Part shown: positions 32,038 to 43,355 of the stretch, piece by piece
Layout: each line of letters starts with the position of its first letter
Numbering within the stretch: position 1 is the stretch's first letter
From: Bactericera cockerelli
Taxonomy: Eukaryota; Arthropoda; Insecta; Hemiptera; Triozidae
NCBI GenBank assembly: GCA_024516035.1
Contig: CM044959.1
Coordinates: 22,866,884-22,930,883, forward strand
Length of the DNA stretch: 64,000 nt
Direction: 5' to 3'
Notes under the pieces: model-generated
Database searches by the model: none
Told to the model about the DNA's origin: nothing
Seen by the model: only the letters and a program-made list of their open reading frames with translations
Translations under genes and position numbers: made by a program

Positions 32038-34169
32038 GGGATCTTCTACTGCTGTCAACAGAAAAGTAAGGATGATTATATTAGAGGAGGATTCATGATA
32101 GCTGATGGTGAGCAGTGGTGGCTACCACTTTACCTCCTAGCCATGGGGGTAGGGAAGGTAGCTCTGTACTTCCTGACTATGGGGGCAGGGGAGGTAGCTC
32201 TGTACTTCCTGACTATGGGGACTGGGGAGGTGGCACTCTGCCTCCTAGCCATGGGGGCAGGGGAGGTAGCTCTGTACTTCCTAGCCATGGGGGTAGGGGA
32301 GGTAGCTCTGTACTTCCTGACTATGGGGACTGGGGAGGTGGCACTGTGCCTCCTAGCCATGGGGGCAGGGGACCCCATGGTTTTATCTTCCCATAGTAAA
32401 TTTAATATTCCAGTAAAAATCAAAATAATTGCTAGGGATCTTCTACTGCTGTCAACGGAAAAGTAAGGATGATTGTATTAGAGGAGGATTCATGATAGCT
32501 GATGGTGAGCAGTGGTGGCTACCACTTTACCTCCTACCCATGGGGGCAGGGGAGGTAGCTCTGTGCTTCCTGACTATGGGGGCAGGGGAGGTGGCTCTGT
32601 ACTTCCTGACTATGGGGACTGGGGAGGTGGCACTCTGCCTCCTAGCCATGGGGGCAGGGGAGATGGCTCTGTGCTTCCTAACCATGGGGGCAGGGGAGGT
32701 AGCTCTGTACTTCCTGACCATGGGGGCAGGGGAAGTAGCTCTGTTACTTCTTGACCATGGGGACTGGGGAGGTGGCACTCTGCCTCCTAGCCATGGGGGC
32801 AGGGGAGGTAGCTCTGTACTTCCTGACCATGGGGGCAGGGGAAGTAGCTCTGTACTTCCTGACTATGGAGGCAGGGGAGGTAGCTCTGTACTTCCTGACC
32901 ATGGGGGCAGGGGAAGTAGCTCTGTACTTCCTAGTCATGGGGGCAGGGGAGGTAGCTCTGTATTTCCTGACCATGGGGGCAGGGGAAGTAGCTCTGTACT
33001 TCCTAGTCATGGGGGCAGGGGAGGTAGCTCTGTATTTCCTGACCATGGGGGCAGGGGAAGTAGCTCTGTACTTCCTAGTCATGGGGGCAGGGGAGGTAGC
33101 TCTGTACTTCCTGACTATGTGGGCAGGGGAGGTAGCTCTGTACTTCCTGACTATGGGGACTGGGGAGGTGGCACTGTGCCTCCTAACCATGGGGGCAGGG
33201 GAGGTAGCTCTGTACTTCCTAGTCATGGGGGCAGGGGAGGTAGCTCTGTACTTCCTAGCCATGGGGGCAGGGGAGGTAGCTCTGTACTTCCTAGTCATGG
33301 GGGCAGGGGAGGTAGCTCTGTACTTCCTAGTCATGGGGGCAGGGGAGGTAGCTCTGTACTTCCTGACTATGGGGGCAGGGGAGGTAGCTCTGTACTTCCT
33401 GACTATGGGGACTGGGGAGGTGGCACTGTGCCTCCTAACCATGGGGGCAGGGGAGGTAGCTCTGTACTTCCTGACTATGGGGGCAGGGGAGGTAGCTCTG
33501 TACTTCCTGACTATGGGGACTGGGGAGGTGGCACTGTGCCTCCTAACCATGGGGGCAGGGGAGGTAGCTCTGTACTTCCTGACTATGGGGACTAGGGAGG
33601 TAGCACTCTGCCTCCTAGCCATGGGGGCAGGGGAGGTAGCTCTGTACTTCCTAGTCATGGGGGCAGGGGAAGTAGCTCTGTTACTTCCTATCCATGGGGG
33701 CAGGGGAGGTAGCTCTGTACTTCCTAGCCATGGGGGCAGGGGAGGTAGCTCTGTACTTCCTAGTCATGGGGGCAGGGGAGGTAGCTCTGTACTTCCTAGT
33801 CATGGGGGCAGGGGAGGTAGCTCTGTACTTCCTAGTCATGGGGGCAGGGGAAGTAGCTCTGTTACTTCCTAGCCATGGGGGCAGGGGAGGTAGCTCTGTA
33901 CTTCCTAGCCATGGGGGCAGGGGAGGTAGCTCTGTACTTCCTAGTCATGGGGGCAGGGGAGGTAGCTCTGTGCTTCCTGACTATGGGGGCAGGGGAGGTA
34001 GCTCTGTACTTCCTGACTATGGGGGCAGGGGAGGTGGCACTCTGCCTCCTAGCCATGGGGGCAGGGGAGGTAGCTCTGTACTTCCTGACCATGGGGGCAG
34101 GGGACCCCCATGGTTTTATCTTCCCATAGTAAATTTAATATTCCAGTAAAAATCAAAATAATTGCTAGG
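32038..34169. repeat. 36-bp G-rich minisatellite in a tandem duplication
   Basis: Two segments begin with the same about 100-bp leader (ATCTTCTACTGCTGTCAACR, GGAGGATTCATGATAGCTGA) at 32041 and 32440, and end with the same TTTTATCTTCCCATAGTAAA block (32381 and 34115). The first holds about 6.5 units of 36 bp (32141-32376) and the second about 43 units (32540-34112). A unit reads ATGGGGGCAGGGGAGGTAGC plus TCTGTACTTCCTGACT, with a GACTGGGGAGGTGGCACTST variant. Because 36 is a multiple of three, frames of up to 388 codons open on plus and 304 on minus. A 1-bp insertion (CTGTTACTT) at about 32744, 33682 and 33862 changes the frame, which argues against a protein. Confidence 0.9.
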
Positions 34170-34439
34170 TAAAAGTCCACTTTCAATTTGAATACATATC
34201 GCAGACTAAAATTTTCAAAAACTGTCAGGCCCACAAAAATGCGTAGAGCTTTTGAAAATTGTGTAGTTTAATTATTAATATAGGTATACCGTATACTTCC
34301 CTGTCTTTTGTACAGCTTTGAAAATAACTCAAACGAAATGATAGTGAAAGGGAATTTTTGGATTTTTTTAGTTCTTCGTCACTGCTTATCTGCCGCTTGT
34401 CAGCGGGTAGTGTATTAGCTTTATCATCGGATTCCCTCT
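34170..34439. other. no feature seen
   Basis: AT-rich flank of the minisatellite. Confidence 0.4.
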
Positions 34440-34665
34440 ACATAATGTTATCAAAAGAGAGATGTTATCGGGCAGAAGGGGAGGGAGAGACAACATTAAT
34501 GACGGAAGTGTGAGGAGGATGAGGAGTAGGAGGGAGAGGGGTTAAATGGCGAGGAAGAGAGAGATAGGGAGAAGGGGGATGAGAAAAAGATATAGGGAAG
34601 AAGGGAGAGGGATATCTTAAAGAAAGATGAAAAAAGAAGGGGAGTGAAAAAGTGAGTAAAAGGAG

Positions 34666-34704
<39 letters not shown>

Positions 34705-34712
34705 GAGAGTTA
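34440..34712. repeat. purine-rich GGAGA tract
   Basis: About 270 bp of almost uninterrupted purines on plus, ending in (GA)n at 34665-34710. Confidence 0.85.
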
Positions 34713-36254
34713 GGGAAAAGCTAATTTTCTCATTTGAATTTTGAGAAAGTCCTCTTAATGATTGGCTCCAGGATGCTGATTTTCTTCACTAGTCTGAAAC
34801 TTTATCCAAAGGATTTCCTAAGGGGAAAAAACCTTGCTATAACAGTTGCAAATTAGGTGACAGCGTTGAGGGTTGAGGAGCACTGAGAGACATATACCTA
34901 CATGCGTTACTTTAATAATTATTCAGTTTGATGTATCAACTGTTGTTGCAACCAGTCTCTTAATCCGGAAGAGGCATACAAGAAAATAAATATTAGATTT
35001 CAGAAGGACAAAAGTTTGTTTAATATAGGTAGGTACTTACGATAGTCATCAGGGGTGGGATCTGGGAACCGGAAAACGGAAACCGGGCTTACACCGAGGG
35101 AATAAACAGGAGACTCAGGTCATGTTCAAGATCTATTCTGGTTGTAACCGAGTTCTGGCCTGAGGCATGGCCCTATACTTATTCTTCCTTACCTTACTCC
35201 ACACAATGAGTTACTGTCGCACATCGTTTCGGGCCTAGATCTAGATAGACTCATAATGATATGATAGTTCTGCACCTTTTTACCTAAAAAGTATCTTGCC
35301 ACCTCTTCAAATGATGTACCTATATTAATTTAATTGTATATTAGGTATGATGATGTATATGAAAAAGACATAGATGAATTTAATTATGAACTCAGATAAT
35401 TTTAGATTGAATAGTACAATAATAAGTCTAAATGCGATCAAGACTACCAATCTTTGAAAGCTCACAAGTTATGCCTACTCATTCCTCAAAAGATTAATTA
35501 TTGGAAGAAAGAAGAAAAGCAGCAGCTGTGGAAAAAGAAGACCAAAAGGAAAACGAAGATGTAGGTAATATTAGCAAGAAAGTCAGCAACCTGAATAATA
35601 ATAATTAATGCTGGTAGGAATATGTTTCCCTCATATGAGCGAAGAGCGTACGATCTCTCCCCATTTACTGGCGTTGGAAACAGTTATTAATGTGAGAAAC
35701 ACATGCGAGTTTTTACATTTTTATTTGTGTGCAGGGTACGCCAGGGCGAAGGACACAGTAAGCTCTAGTTTTAGTATATAAAGAAACATGCCGTATAAAT
35801 TACAAGAAACAGTGTTTTGTTCGATTAACATACAAAAACGGTTTTGTAGGTATGTACAGTTTTACAAAATAATGTATTTGAGTTAATTAGAGCACCTATA
35901 TATATATTTTTTTTATTTTTTGAAAATCTTAATATGATCAAGTAAATTGGGGAATTTTACTTGATAACGTATCAAGTAAAATTCCTTATAAGCTGTCCTA
36001 CTTTGAGAATTTTCCCCTTTAGTGGAGTCGACCTTAAGTAGGTAGGAGTCTAGTCTACGAGACATGGATACTTGGATAGTGATACTATCGAACACCTTGA
36101 GTTCTGAAGAACGCCCTATACAAAGAAAGAGACAGCGCGATAGAGGGTAAAGTAACTAAATAGAGTTTACTAAAGTTGCACTTCCGGAGATATCTGAAGA
36201 TATCGGAACTGTTATGATATTATTATTATACAAAGGTTTATTGGGAGTGCAGGT
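34713..36254. other. no gene seen
   Basis: AT-rich. GGGAACCGGAAAACGGAAAC near 35067 is a local G/A-rich phrase. A minus-strand frame at 35913-36095 is unsupported. Confidence 0.4.
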
Positions 36255-36466
36255 ACATACTTACACAGTACACTATACGAGTAGGTACATAATATATTAT
36301 AAATATTTACAAAAGGTAATGACTAAAGAACCAAAAATACGACAGAGAAAAAAAAAGAAACAAATGATCTATCTACCTATCTATTAAAAAAAAAAAAAAC
36401 ATTTCTAGTACTTGCATAAGGGTGGGGTATTGCCTGTGGTAATATTTTCCACTCAACCCTTATGTT
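36255..36466 (-). repeat. non-LTR 3'-end family copy
   Basis: Ends on plus in CATAAGGGTGGGGTATTGCC then TGTGGTAATATTTTCC, a diverged antisense of the block at 62885. The preceding AT-rich sequence with TATTATAAATATTTACA resembles the other copies. Confidence 0.4.
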
Positions 36467-36934
36467 CACTAGGTGGAAGGGATTGCTACGTTCGCTTAGG
36501 ATTTTTTTTTTTTTTTTTAGCTTGGATTTCATTTCTTCCAAATAATTGAACGTTTCTTAGCCTCCTGAGAGTTTGCTTGCCATAATACCTACCAGGGACC
36601 TTTGATGAGAGAACTCCATTAGTTTGTGTTTAATGAAGCAAGCTATTTGTACATTAAGAATCTTAAAGTTCAGGAGAAGTAATTTTGAAAATATTGGACG
36701 AGCACTCATCTTCGTGTTTTCAAACAAGGTGGAATGGTGAGGTGAACAGTATTTGAGTTTCCTACCAATCTCGTGCATATTCTGCTATTTTCGAAAAAGA
36801 GATTTCAGTAGAGGAAAATACAGCAAAACAATTTTCTAAAACTCAAAACGCATTTTATTTTCTTCCTTTGCGATGAAAATGATAGAATTGATAACTCACA
36901 CTTACGCTAAGTACCTAGTGAGTTAAAGTTATCA
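36467..36934. other. poly-T and unique sequence
   Basis: A T-run lies at about 36502-36519; nothing else stands out. Confidence 0.4.
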
Positions 36935-37080
36935 CATTCGTGTTCATCACAATCGTGATATCACAATAAAATTACTCAAACTCGCTTTACTAAATATATG
37001 CTTAAATGGGGACTCGAACCACCGACATCCAGATTACAAGTCCACCGCCATATCGATCAAACTACTGAGGTCGATTACTC
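36935..37080 (-). repeat. SINE family E
   Basis: Antisense: GGGGACTCGAACCACCGACA (box B GGTTCGAGTCCCC on minus), CTTGTAATCTGGA-type block and ATCGATCAAACTACTGAGGT. This is the least degraded box B of the family in the window. Confidence 0.8.
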
Positions 37081-37439
37081 TCTAGGTAATAATTCGTAAA
37101 TACAGGAGGAAGCTCATCTTTGACATCCGATTCAAAGGTTTGCGATCCCATGCGTGAGGCATTTTTCAATAGTTGAAGCCGTCATTTTTATTTCAAGCGT
37201 AGGCTATGTGAAAATAAGTAAAGTACCACGCCCTGACGCTGGTGGTTCATAAAAATTAGAACGAAGATAAAAGAGTGTTTTTAATAGCAATGGGGCAGAT
37301 GGGGACACGTCCTGAAATCCTGACTCCTGTCAAACTTAAATTTATCGTATTGGCATTTATAAACATTGGATTACGGCGCTAACGACCTGGAAATCACAGT
37401 GTTAAAGCGCCTTACAGGAAAAAAGAAGAAGAAAAAACA

Positions 37440-37565
37440 TTGGATTCAGCTTTATTTACAATTTTTTTTATATATACGAGTACAATGAACAGAATAATAA
37501 GTTATAAAATAAATATAAACAGAGCTTGATCAAGGGTGGTGATAATGCCTTCGGCAATCTCTTCG
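37440..37565 (-). repeat. non-LTR 3'-end family copy, diverged
   Basis: AAGGGTGGTGATAATGCCTT then CGGCAATCTCTTCG is a diverged antisense of the 62885 block, with AT-rich sequence before it. Confidence 0.4.
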
Positions 37566-38024
37566 TTATTTAAGATGGCTTTCATTATACCATAATAAAT
37601 AACGCTTAATTTAACTCATTTGAACCTGTATGATTATATCTCTCTGACAGGAGACCATATTCAAATTTTAAAGGATGAATATGGTGACTATTCATTGATG
37701 TCTGAACTGGAGACCATAAAAAAGAACATAGTAATGATGAATCCCCAGGAGTTTTCCAGACTACTCTGGAGCAATTCAAACGCCCTGATGACGTCACAAT
37801 GTGAATAAAAGAAGACTCATGTTCACTTTACAGTAAACAATAAAACGTGTTTGGCGTAATGTGGAGTTTTATTGAGGACATGCGAAGGTAATAAAGAGGG
37901 AAACTAATTTCCAAGAGGCCAACGTTCGTCAAATAGCGCGTATAAAGGTTTTTTCAATTCTTTGGCAGTGTCAAAAAACAAGGCTTGTCTGAAAGTGTGT
38001 AGATTGATGGTGAAGGATGAAACC
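37566..38024. other. unassigned; short frames
   Basis: A plus-strand open frame at 37620-37808 (ends ...SNSNALMTSQCE) has a plausible amino-acid mix but no recognised motif. Given the adjacent retrotransposon tip it may be part of the same dead element. Confidence 0.25.
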
Positions 38025-38025
38025 A

Positions 38026-38269
38026 AAAGAAGAAGTAATTTTGACTAGAATGCGTATTGGACATACTTTTATAACACATGGTCACTGGAGAAAACTCCCC
38101 TGATTGTCAGTGTGGAGTTCTACAAACAGTTTTACACATCTTGGATTGCCCTATTCTTGCCCCTATTCGCTCATCCCTACCCACTCCTGCTTCTCTTGAG
38201 GATAGCAAAGACGGGATTGACTCTCTAATGATATACCTTAAGAGATCTCATTTATTTAGAAAGATCTAA
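38026..38269 (+). pseudogene. non-LTR retrotransposon C-terminal remnant (after RNase H-like region)
   Basis: KEEVILTRMRIGHTFITHGH at 38026-38085 is followed, after a frameshift, by SPDCQCGVLQTVLHILDCP. The R-x-R-x-GHT-x(2)-THG phrase and the C-x-C-x(9)-H-x(4)-C cluster are hallmarks of the C-terminal end of I/Jockey/R1-type non-LTR proteins. The frame ends at TAA 38267-38269. The rest of the reverse transcriptase is absent. Confidence 0.75.
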
Positions 38270-38606
38270 ACTTGGAAACGGTGCGAATGACCATCGACTG
38301 GTAAAAAAACTGGTACACCCTGCGTTGTTAGATTTCAATTAAAAAGTGTTCTGAGATAATTTAAACCAAAAAAAATCGTAAATTTTTTGATATAAATATA
38401 ATGCCATTAGGAAAGTAAAAAACAGTATGATAATTCACCTCTTTCATTGTACAAAATTCTTGATTGTACTTTCTTGAAGTCCGTGCACTTGAAGAATGAG
38501 CTATGCACTTCACAGCAGTATTCTGCTTTTTTTTGTTTCATTGCTCTATTTTCATTTTTCAATGAGAAAAATTCAACCCGAGATTCTCAACTGCAGCAAA
38601 CATTCA
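38270..38606. other. no feature seen
   Basis: AT-rich spacer before the minisatellite. Confidence 0.4.
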
Positions 38607-39247
38607 GTGGTGTGTGTATAGGATGAGGTGCTGCAGTGGTGTTTGTATAGGATGAGGTGCTGCAGTGGTGTGTGTATAGGATGAGGTGCTGCAGTGGTGT
38701 GTGTATAGGATGAGGTGCTGCAGTGGTCTGTGTATAGGATGAGGTGCTGCAGTGGTGATTGTATAGGATGAGGTGCTGCAGTGGTGTGTGTATAGGATGA
38801 GGTGCTGCAGTGGTGTGTGTATAGGATGAGGTGCTGCAGTGGTCTGTGTATAGGATGAGGTGCTGCAGTGGTCTGTGTATAGGATGAGGTGCTGCAGTGG
38901 TGTGTATAGGATGAGGTGCTCCAGTGGTGTGTGTATAGGATGAGGTGCTGCAGTGGTGTGTATAGGATGAGGTGCTGCAGTGGTGTGTGTATAGGATGAG
39001 GTGCTGCAGTGGTGTGTGTATAGGATGAAGTGCTGCAGTGGTGTGTGTATAGGATGAGGTGCTGCAGTGGTGTGTGTATAGGATGAGGTGCTGCAGTGGT
39101 GTGTGTATAGGATGAGGTGCTGCAGTGGTCTGTGTATAGGATGAGGTGCTACAGTGGTGTGTGTATAGGATGAGGTGCTGCAGGGGTGTGTGTATAGGAT
39201 GAGGTGCTACAGTGGTGTGTGTATAGGATGAGGTGCTGCAGTGGTGT
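38607..39247. repeat. 29-bp minisatellite, about 22 units
   Basis: Head-to-tail units of GTGTGTATAGGATGAGGTGC plus TGCAGTGGT; period 29 measured between GGATGAGG at 38621 and 38650. Some units are 27 bp (one GT missing) and some have CTGTG for GTGTG or CTACAG for CTGCAG. PstI-like CTGCAG occurs in most units. Confidence 0.95.
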
Positions 39248-40833
39248 ACTATGTTAAAAACGAGAGTAACTTTACTTTAAAATAATAATTGCATAACGTG
39301 CGCTTGAATCCTTTGTGGGCACTTGAGAATTCAGAATAGGCCAATGTTTCGTTTTAGAATGTTTTCTTGACTATCACGCAGCCATTGTGTTGGTAGTCCC
39401 TTCCTCTCTCCTACCAATGTAACAGGTAACAAAGGATTATAACCCTTGCCTTGTGACGTCAGAGTGCCTCTTCACATAACACGTGTTTTATACATGGAGG
39501 GACCTGGGATAGAGATATAAAACATTCCAATTTGCTTAATAGTTTAATGCTAAAAAGGTTTCCATTGAATTGCGACTGAAGTTTATGAAATGAAACGAAG
39601 TGAGTAGGTATGGTTTATCTAGATCGACATTTTTTCCCTTATCAATCTATATGCGATTGCATCGCGAATTTTTTGTTGTTGTAATTTTTGTCCCATCGAG
39701 CTGAAATTTTCAGGATATATTCATTCCATACATACCGAGAATTTTATAGCTGTATATTTTTAGGGCCATACTTTGTTTAGGAACGTCGAGCGATGCTAAG
39801 AAGTGTATCAGAATGTATGTGACGTCAAAACTATCATGATCCACTGATCCATCTTAGTATAACTTCTGCTTCTTGAGTCTTGACTGTAGCGTCCTTGGTA
39901 TGAAGAGTGAGAAGCAAAGTTGTATAGGTAAAGCTACTTAACGTCTTGGAATAAAATGTAATAAAACAGTCACGCAAAAATTAAGTATTTCTGCCGGGTG
40001 GAAAAGTTACGTTATCCAGGGCACTGTTGGAAAACGTTGTGTGTCTAAAAAAATATAATAATAACAAACACAGTAATAATGCAAGAAAAAAAGAAAACCA
40101 GGTTAAGAAACATAAACAAAGAGAAACTGCTCAGGAAAAGAGCATATTATGACAAAATGGATTCATTCTAAAGTTGGCCTGACTGAATATTAGGAGCCCC
40201 TCCCTTCTAGAGAGATAGTGATGTATAGTCACGGAAACAGCATTAATAGCACGGAATACCTATTGTTGGAGTTGTTCCTAAACTGGGACGCTTTGAAAGG
40301 CAGAATGTTGCAAATTTTGTGGTGCCCATCATTTTTACCGAGTTCCGGAGTCACAATTAACAATGAGGTTGTTTTTATGAATGAATGTTGTAAATTTTGT
40401 TTATTTATATCAATCTAGAATTTTATTATTTTAGAAATATTTTTCATAAAGGTATTCATAACATTTGGATACATAATATTCTGATAGATATTTAGAAAAC
40501 TCGCTTGTACAGAATATGAACCTATTTTTAGTCTTTAAAAACTCTATCTCTCCAGATTTTGACCAGTAAAAGGTTTTCGTTGCGTGGAAACTTTCCATTG
40601 CACTGCTTCTGTCTTGGGAACCCCTGGATCAGTAGTTGCATAATGCAACGGTCTGCAGACTGCAGCTACCTATTAGCCGTATTTTATTTCAGCAAGCCTT
40701 GCGCCATACCTAAAAGTTAGTAGGGAAAACAAAATAGAGGCTTGGAATTACAGAACAGTCGAACAGAGAGGAGCTCATCAAGAAGTGATAATGTACCATA
40801 ACAATGAATTTTGTACTACCTAATTAAAATGGA
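39248..40833. other. no gene seen
   Basis: AT-rich. GAACGTCGAGCGATGCTAAG near 39781 is a weak 5S-like phrase. An open frame at 40218-40418 is unsupported. Confidence 0.35.
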
Positions 40834-41221
40834 TGTGAAAGATGGACATTAAACCTTGCAATGGAAAAGAGGATTGAAGCCTTTGAAATGTATTTTTATT
40901 GACGTTTCCTAAAAATACCTTGGATGCAGAAAATAACAGATGTGGAAGTGGTAAATCGAATGTAGAAAGATGAAGAGTTGCTCTTAACAATCAAGAAAAG
41001 GAAATTCAGTATTGGGACATGATCTGCGTGGTGAAAAGTATGAAATTATTGAAGATTATATAATTCTGGGAGATATAGAAGGAGCAAGATCAAGAGGACG
41101 AACAAGGAATATGTGGAATATTGTGGATAGATGGCATCATGCGCTGGACGGCTCTCTCATTCTCAGGAATTTTCATAAAGTTCAATCTATAGAAGAAACT
41201 GCTATTATAATCGACAATAAT
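40834..41221 (+). pseudogene. RTE-like non-LTR retrotransposon C-terminal remnant
   Basis: CERWTLNLAMEKRIEAFEMY, then RFLKIPWMQKITDVEVVNRM, KDEELLLTIKKRKFS, and after a frameshift MGHDLRGEKYEIIEDYIILG and IEGARSRGRTRNMWN can be read in order. This series (W-T-x(5)-EKRIEAFEM, R-x-L-x-IPW, E-x-LL-x-TIK-x-RK, GH-x-LRGEKYE, IEG-RSRGR) is what I know as the end of RTE-type reverse-transcriptase proteins. In-frame stops follow FEMYFY and VVNRM, and one frameshift lies near 41012. Its 3' side runs into a SINE of family C in opposite orientation. Confidence 0.75.
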
Positions 41222-41445
41222 AATAGCACTCTTTAGTGGAAGCTAACCACTAGGCGAAGTTAATGCTCAAAGCATTTTCTAGCACCTAACCCTCAGAGTA
41301 TTATTATTATTATGTGCTCACATACTCAGATTAATGGAGAAAAATTCATGCACTGTGTGGGATTCGAGTCAACGGATCCCAACGCTACCTGGATTACCAG
41401 ACTAGCGCGTTAACCACTGGACTACCAGTGCACCACTTGACCACC
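41222..41445 (-). repeat. SINE family C, full length
   Basis: On minus: GTGGTGCACTGGTAGTCCAG, TGGTTAACGCGCTAGTCTGG (box A-like), GATCCGTTGACTCGAATCCC (box B-like), GTGCATGAATTTTTCTCC, then GTGCTAGAAAATGCTTTGAG and a (TTA)-type 3' end. The (TTA) end matches the tail type of the non-LTR 3' ends in the window, but partnership is not shown. Confidence 0.8.
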
Positions 41446-41705
41446 AGAGACGTCGTCCTAACAAGAATAATTAATTAAAATAACCAAATATGTACGTATG
41501 TAATGCCAGAAATAAAATGAATTTCAAAAGATTAACCCTAGTAGTTTCATATTGTTCAATATCCTTGTAGATGAACTATCAGAGAAACCTGTTAAACTAT
41601 TTTCTATTATATTCGGACTCGCAATCAGATTACTGTCACTGGAGCATACACTATGGTTAGAAATAAGAGCCAAGGCAATATTCTGGGGACTAAACGAGAC
41701 TATAA

Positions 41706-41912
41706 AGTCTGGCTGGGGGACTATAAACAGGGAGTAGACCAGCAGTCTGGCTGGGGGACTATAAACAGGGAGTAGACCAGCATTGGCTTGGTTCTGGGGG
41801 CCCTTGTCCATTATTAGCCTCCTTGTAAAGACAAGGGTAGAAGTGCAAAGTCATTTCTCCACTGTCTGGCTACCATCGTTCACGATGACACCACCCTGTG
41901 ATGGTGATGAAA
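41706..41912 (-). repeat. 38-bp-unit repeat element, 2-unit copy
   Basis: On minus it has GGTGGTGTCATCGTGAACGA, TGGTAGCCAGACAGTGGAGA, then GGCCCCCAGAACCAAGCCAATG-type sequence and two units of GCTGGTCTACTCCCTGTTTA plus TAGTCCCCCAGCCAGACT. Compare 46235-46590 (six units) and the interrupted copy at 54384/58036. Confidence 0.85.
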
Positions 41913-42747
41913 CGAGACTTCGAGCATGATTTTTTGTCTATATAATTTAAAATTTGACCAAAATTAAAACCCTTCACAAAATCGATATACAAGTGGTTTC
42001 GAATGCCAATCCTTTGAATATGTATCCTTGTTATTTTATGTTAAAATACTTCTCATGTTTTCGTAAAATATTTAGAAGCTAAATTGCTAAAGAAATAATG
42101 AGATTTTCCCATGTAAGTCCAATTAAATTCAAAAGCTCAAGCCTACAAGGGAGGATATGAATAATAATAGGACATACATTTTCCAAACACTTGGGGCTAG
42201 GAGCTCCTACAAATGCTTAAACTTGTTAAAGAAATTTAATTGATAACATCACCAACAAAAATTCTAACAATAAATGCATAGATATAAGCAGCTGATAAAA
42301 AAATTGTATAAAAACTTCATTATATTAACTTTTTCACTGATAAAGTCATGAAAATTTTATAAAATTATAACAATAGATTTTCCCTTGTAATATTGGGGTA
42401 CGATAAAGACAAGAATTCTGAGTTTTTTTTCTGAATTCTGACTTTGTTTATCATTCTCTATAATCAATTTGTTTTTATAAAAAATCAGTGTTACTAAATA
42501 GAAATGTTATTTTAATATTTTTTTAAAAATTCAATACCTACCTACCTCGGATAATTTTAAAGAACTATAACAGTAACTATGCAAGAAACTCTCAATGCTA
42601 AAAAGAAAAGCCAAGTTTTTTTATTGTTCTAACGGAGCTGATTTGCTCCACTCACAAGAACAGAGATATCCGAGTACGTAAAAATTGAACTTGGAAGACA
42701 GTCATCACTCACAATTTTTATATCATTGACTGAAAAAAGCAAAGAGA
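41913..42747. other. no gene seen
   Basis: AT-rich unique sequence on the downstream (minus-strand) side of the donor minisatellite. Confidence 0.4.
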
Positions 42748-43118
42748 ACCTGTCATCTTTCCTTTGCTTCTGCTGACTGAGGAATGTTTAGAGTGGACAT
42801 ACCTGTCATCTTTTCTTTGCCTCTACTGACTGAGAAATGTTTAGAGTGGACATACCTGTCATCTTTTCTTTGCCTCTACTGACTGAGAAATGTTTAGAGT
42901 GGACATACCTGTCATCTTTTCTTTGCCTCTGCTGACTGAGAAATGTTTAGAGTGGACTTACCTGTCATATTTTCTTTGCCTCTGCTGACTGAGAAATGTT
43001 CGGAGTGGACTTACCTGTCATGTTTTCTTTGCCTCTAATGACTGAGAAATGTTTAGAGTGGACTTACCTGTCATGTTTTTTGCCTCTAATGACTGAGGAA
43101 TATTTAGAGTGGACTTAC
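42748..43118. repeat. 53-bp tandem repeat carrying 5' splice sites
   Basis: Seven full units with starts at 42748, 42801, 42854, 42907, 42960, 43013 and 43066, the last shortened to 51 bp. On minus each unit contains ATGACAG|GTAWGTCCACTCT, a near-perfect U1-type donor. The unit nearest the exon candidate supplies its real donor at 43119/43118. Older units further away carry GTATGT and nearer ones GTAAGT. Confidence 0.9.
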
Positions 43119-43355
43119 CTGTCATCTTTATTCCTTTGTCGCTCCGCGAACCGAGATGCGATGGTCCTCGAGTCATCTCCAAACTGGTACAGACCTGCAA
43201 CGGCCGCCATGAACCGTCAGCTGATTCCAAGGTCATCGGTCTACCGAGCACAGGAGGCATGTCCGACACACTGACAGCGGACCAACGGGACAAACGGTCA
43301 TACTGTCCGATCATGGAATGTTCAATACTAAAGTCCGCTATTTCATTATAATGTT
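43119..43355 (-). CDS. candidate 237-nt coding exon, unknown protein
   Basis: On minus, GATTTCCACTGCTAG precedes and ATGACAG|GTAAGT follows, the latter a perfect donor. The segment is 237 nt, exactly two leading bases, 78 codons and one trailing base (phase 1-1), and is open in that phase. It reads HYNEIADFSIEHSMIGQYDR, then LSRWSAVSVSDMPPVLGRPM, with SWRPLQVCTSL and ending SDKGIKMT. It is far richer in GC than its flanks and has a balanced, soluble-looking composition with no membrane segment. An ATG in HSM could start translation if the upstream part is non-coding. The intron side is a 53-bp repeat that multiplies the donor. I do not recognise the protein. The acceptor tract is only moderate. 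Confidence 0.6.

Noticed and set aside
38607..39247. CRISPR-like regular repeat
   Set aside because: Units are directly adjacent 29-bp tandem copies with no unique spacers, in a eukaryotic context.
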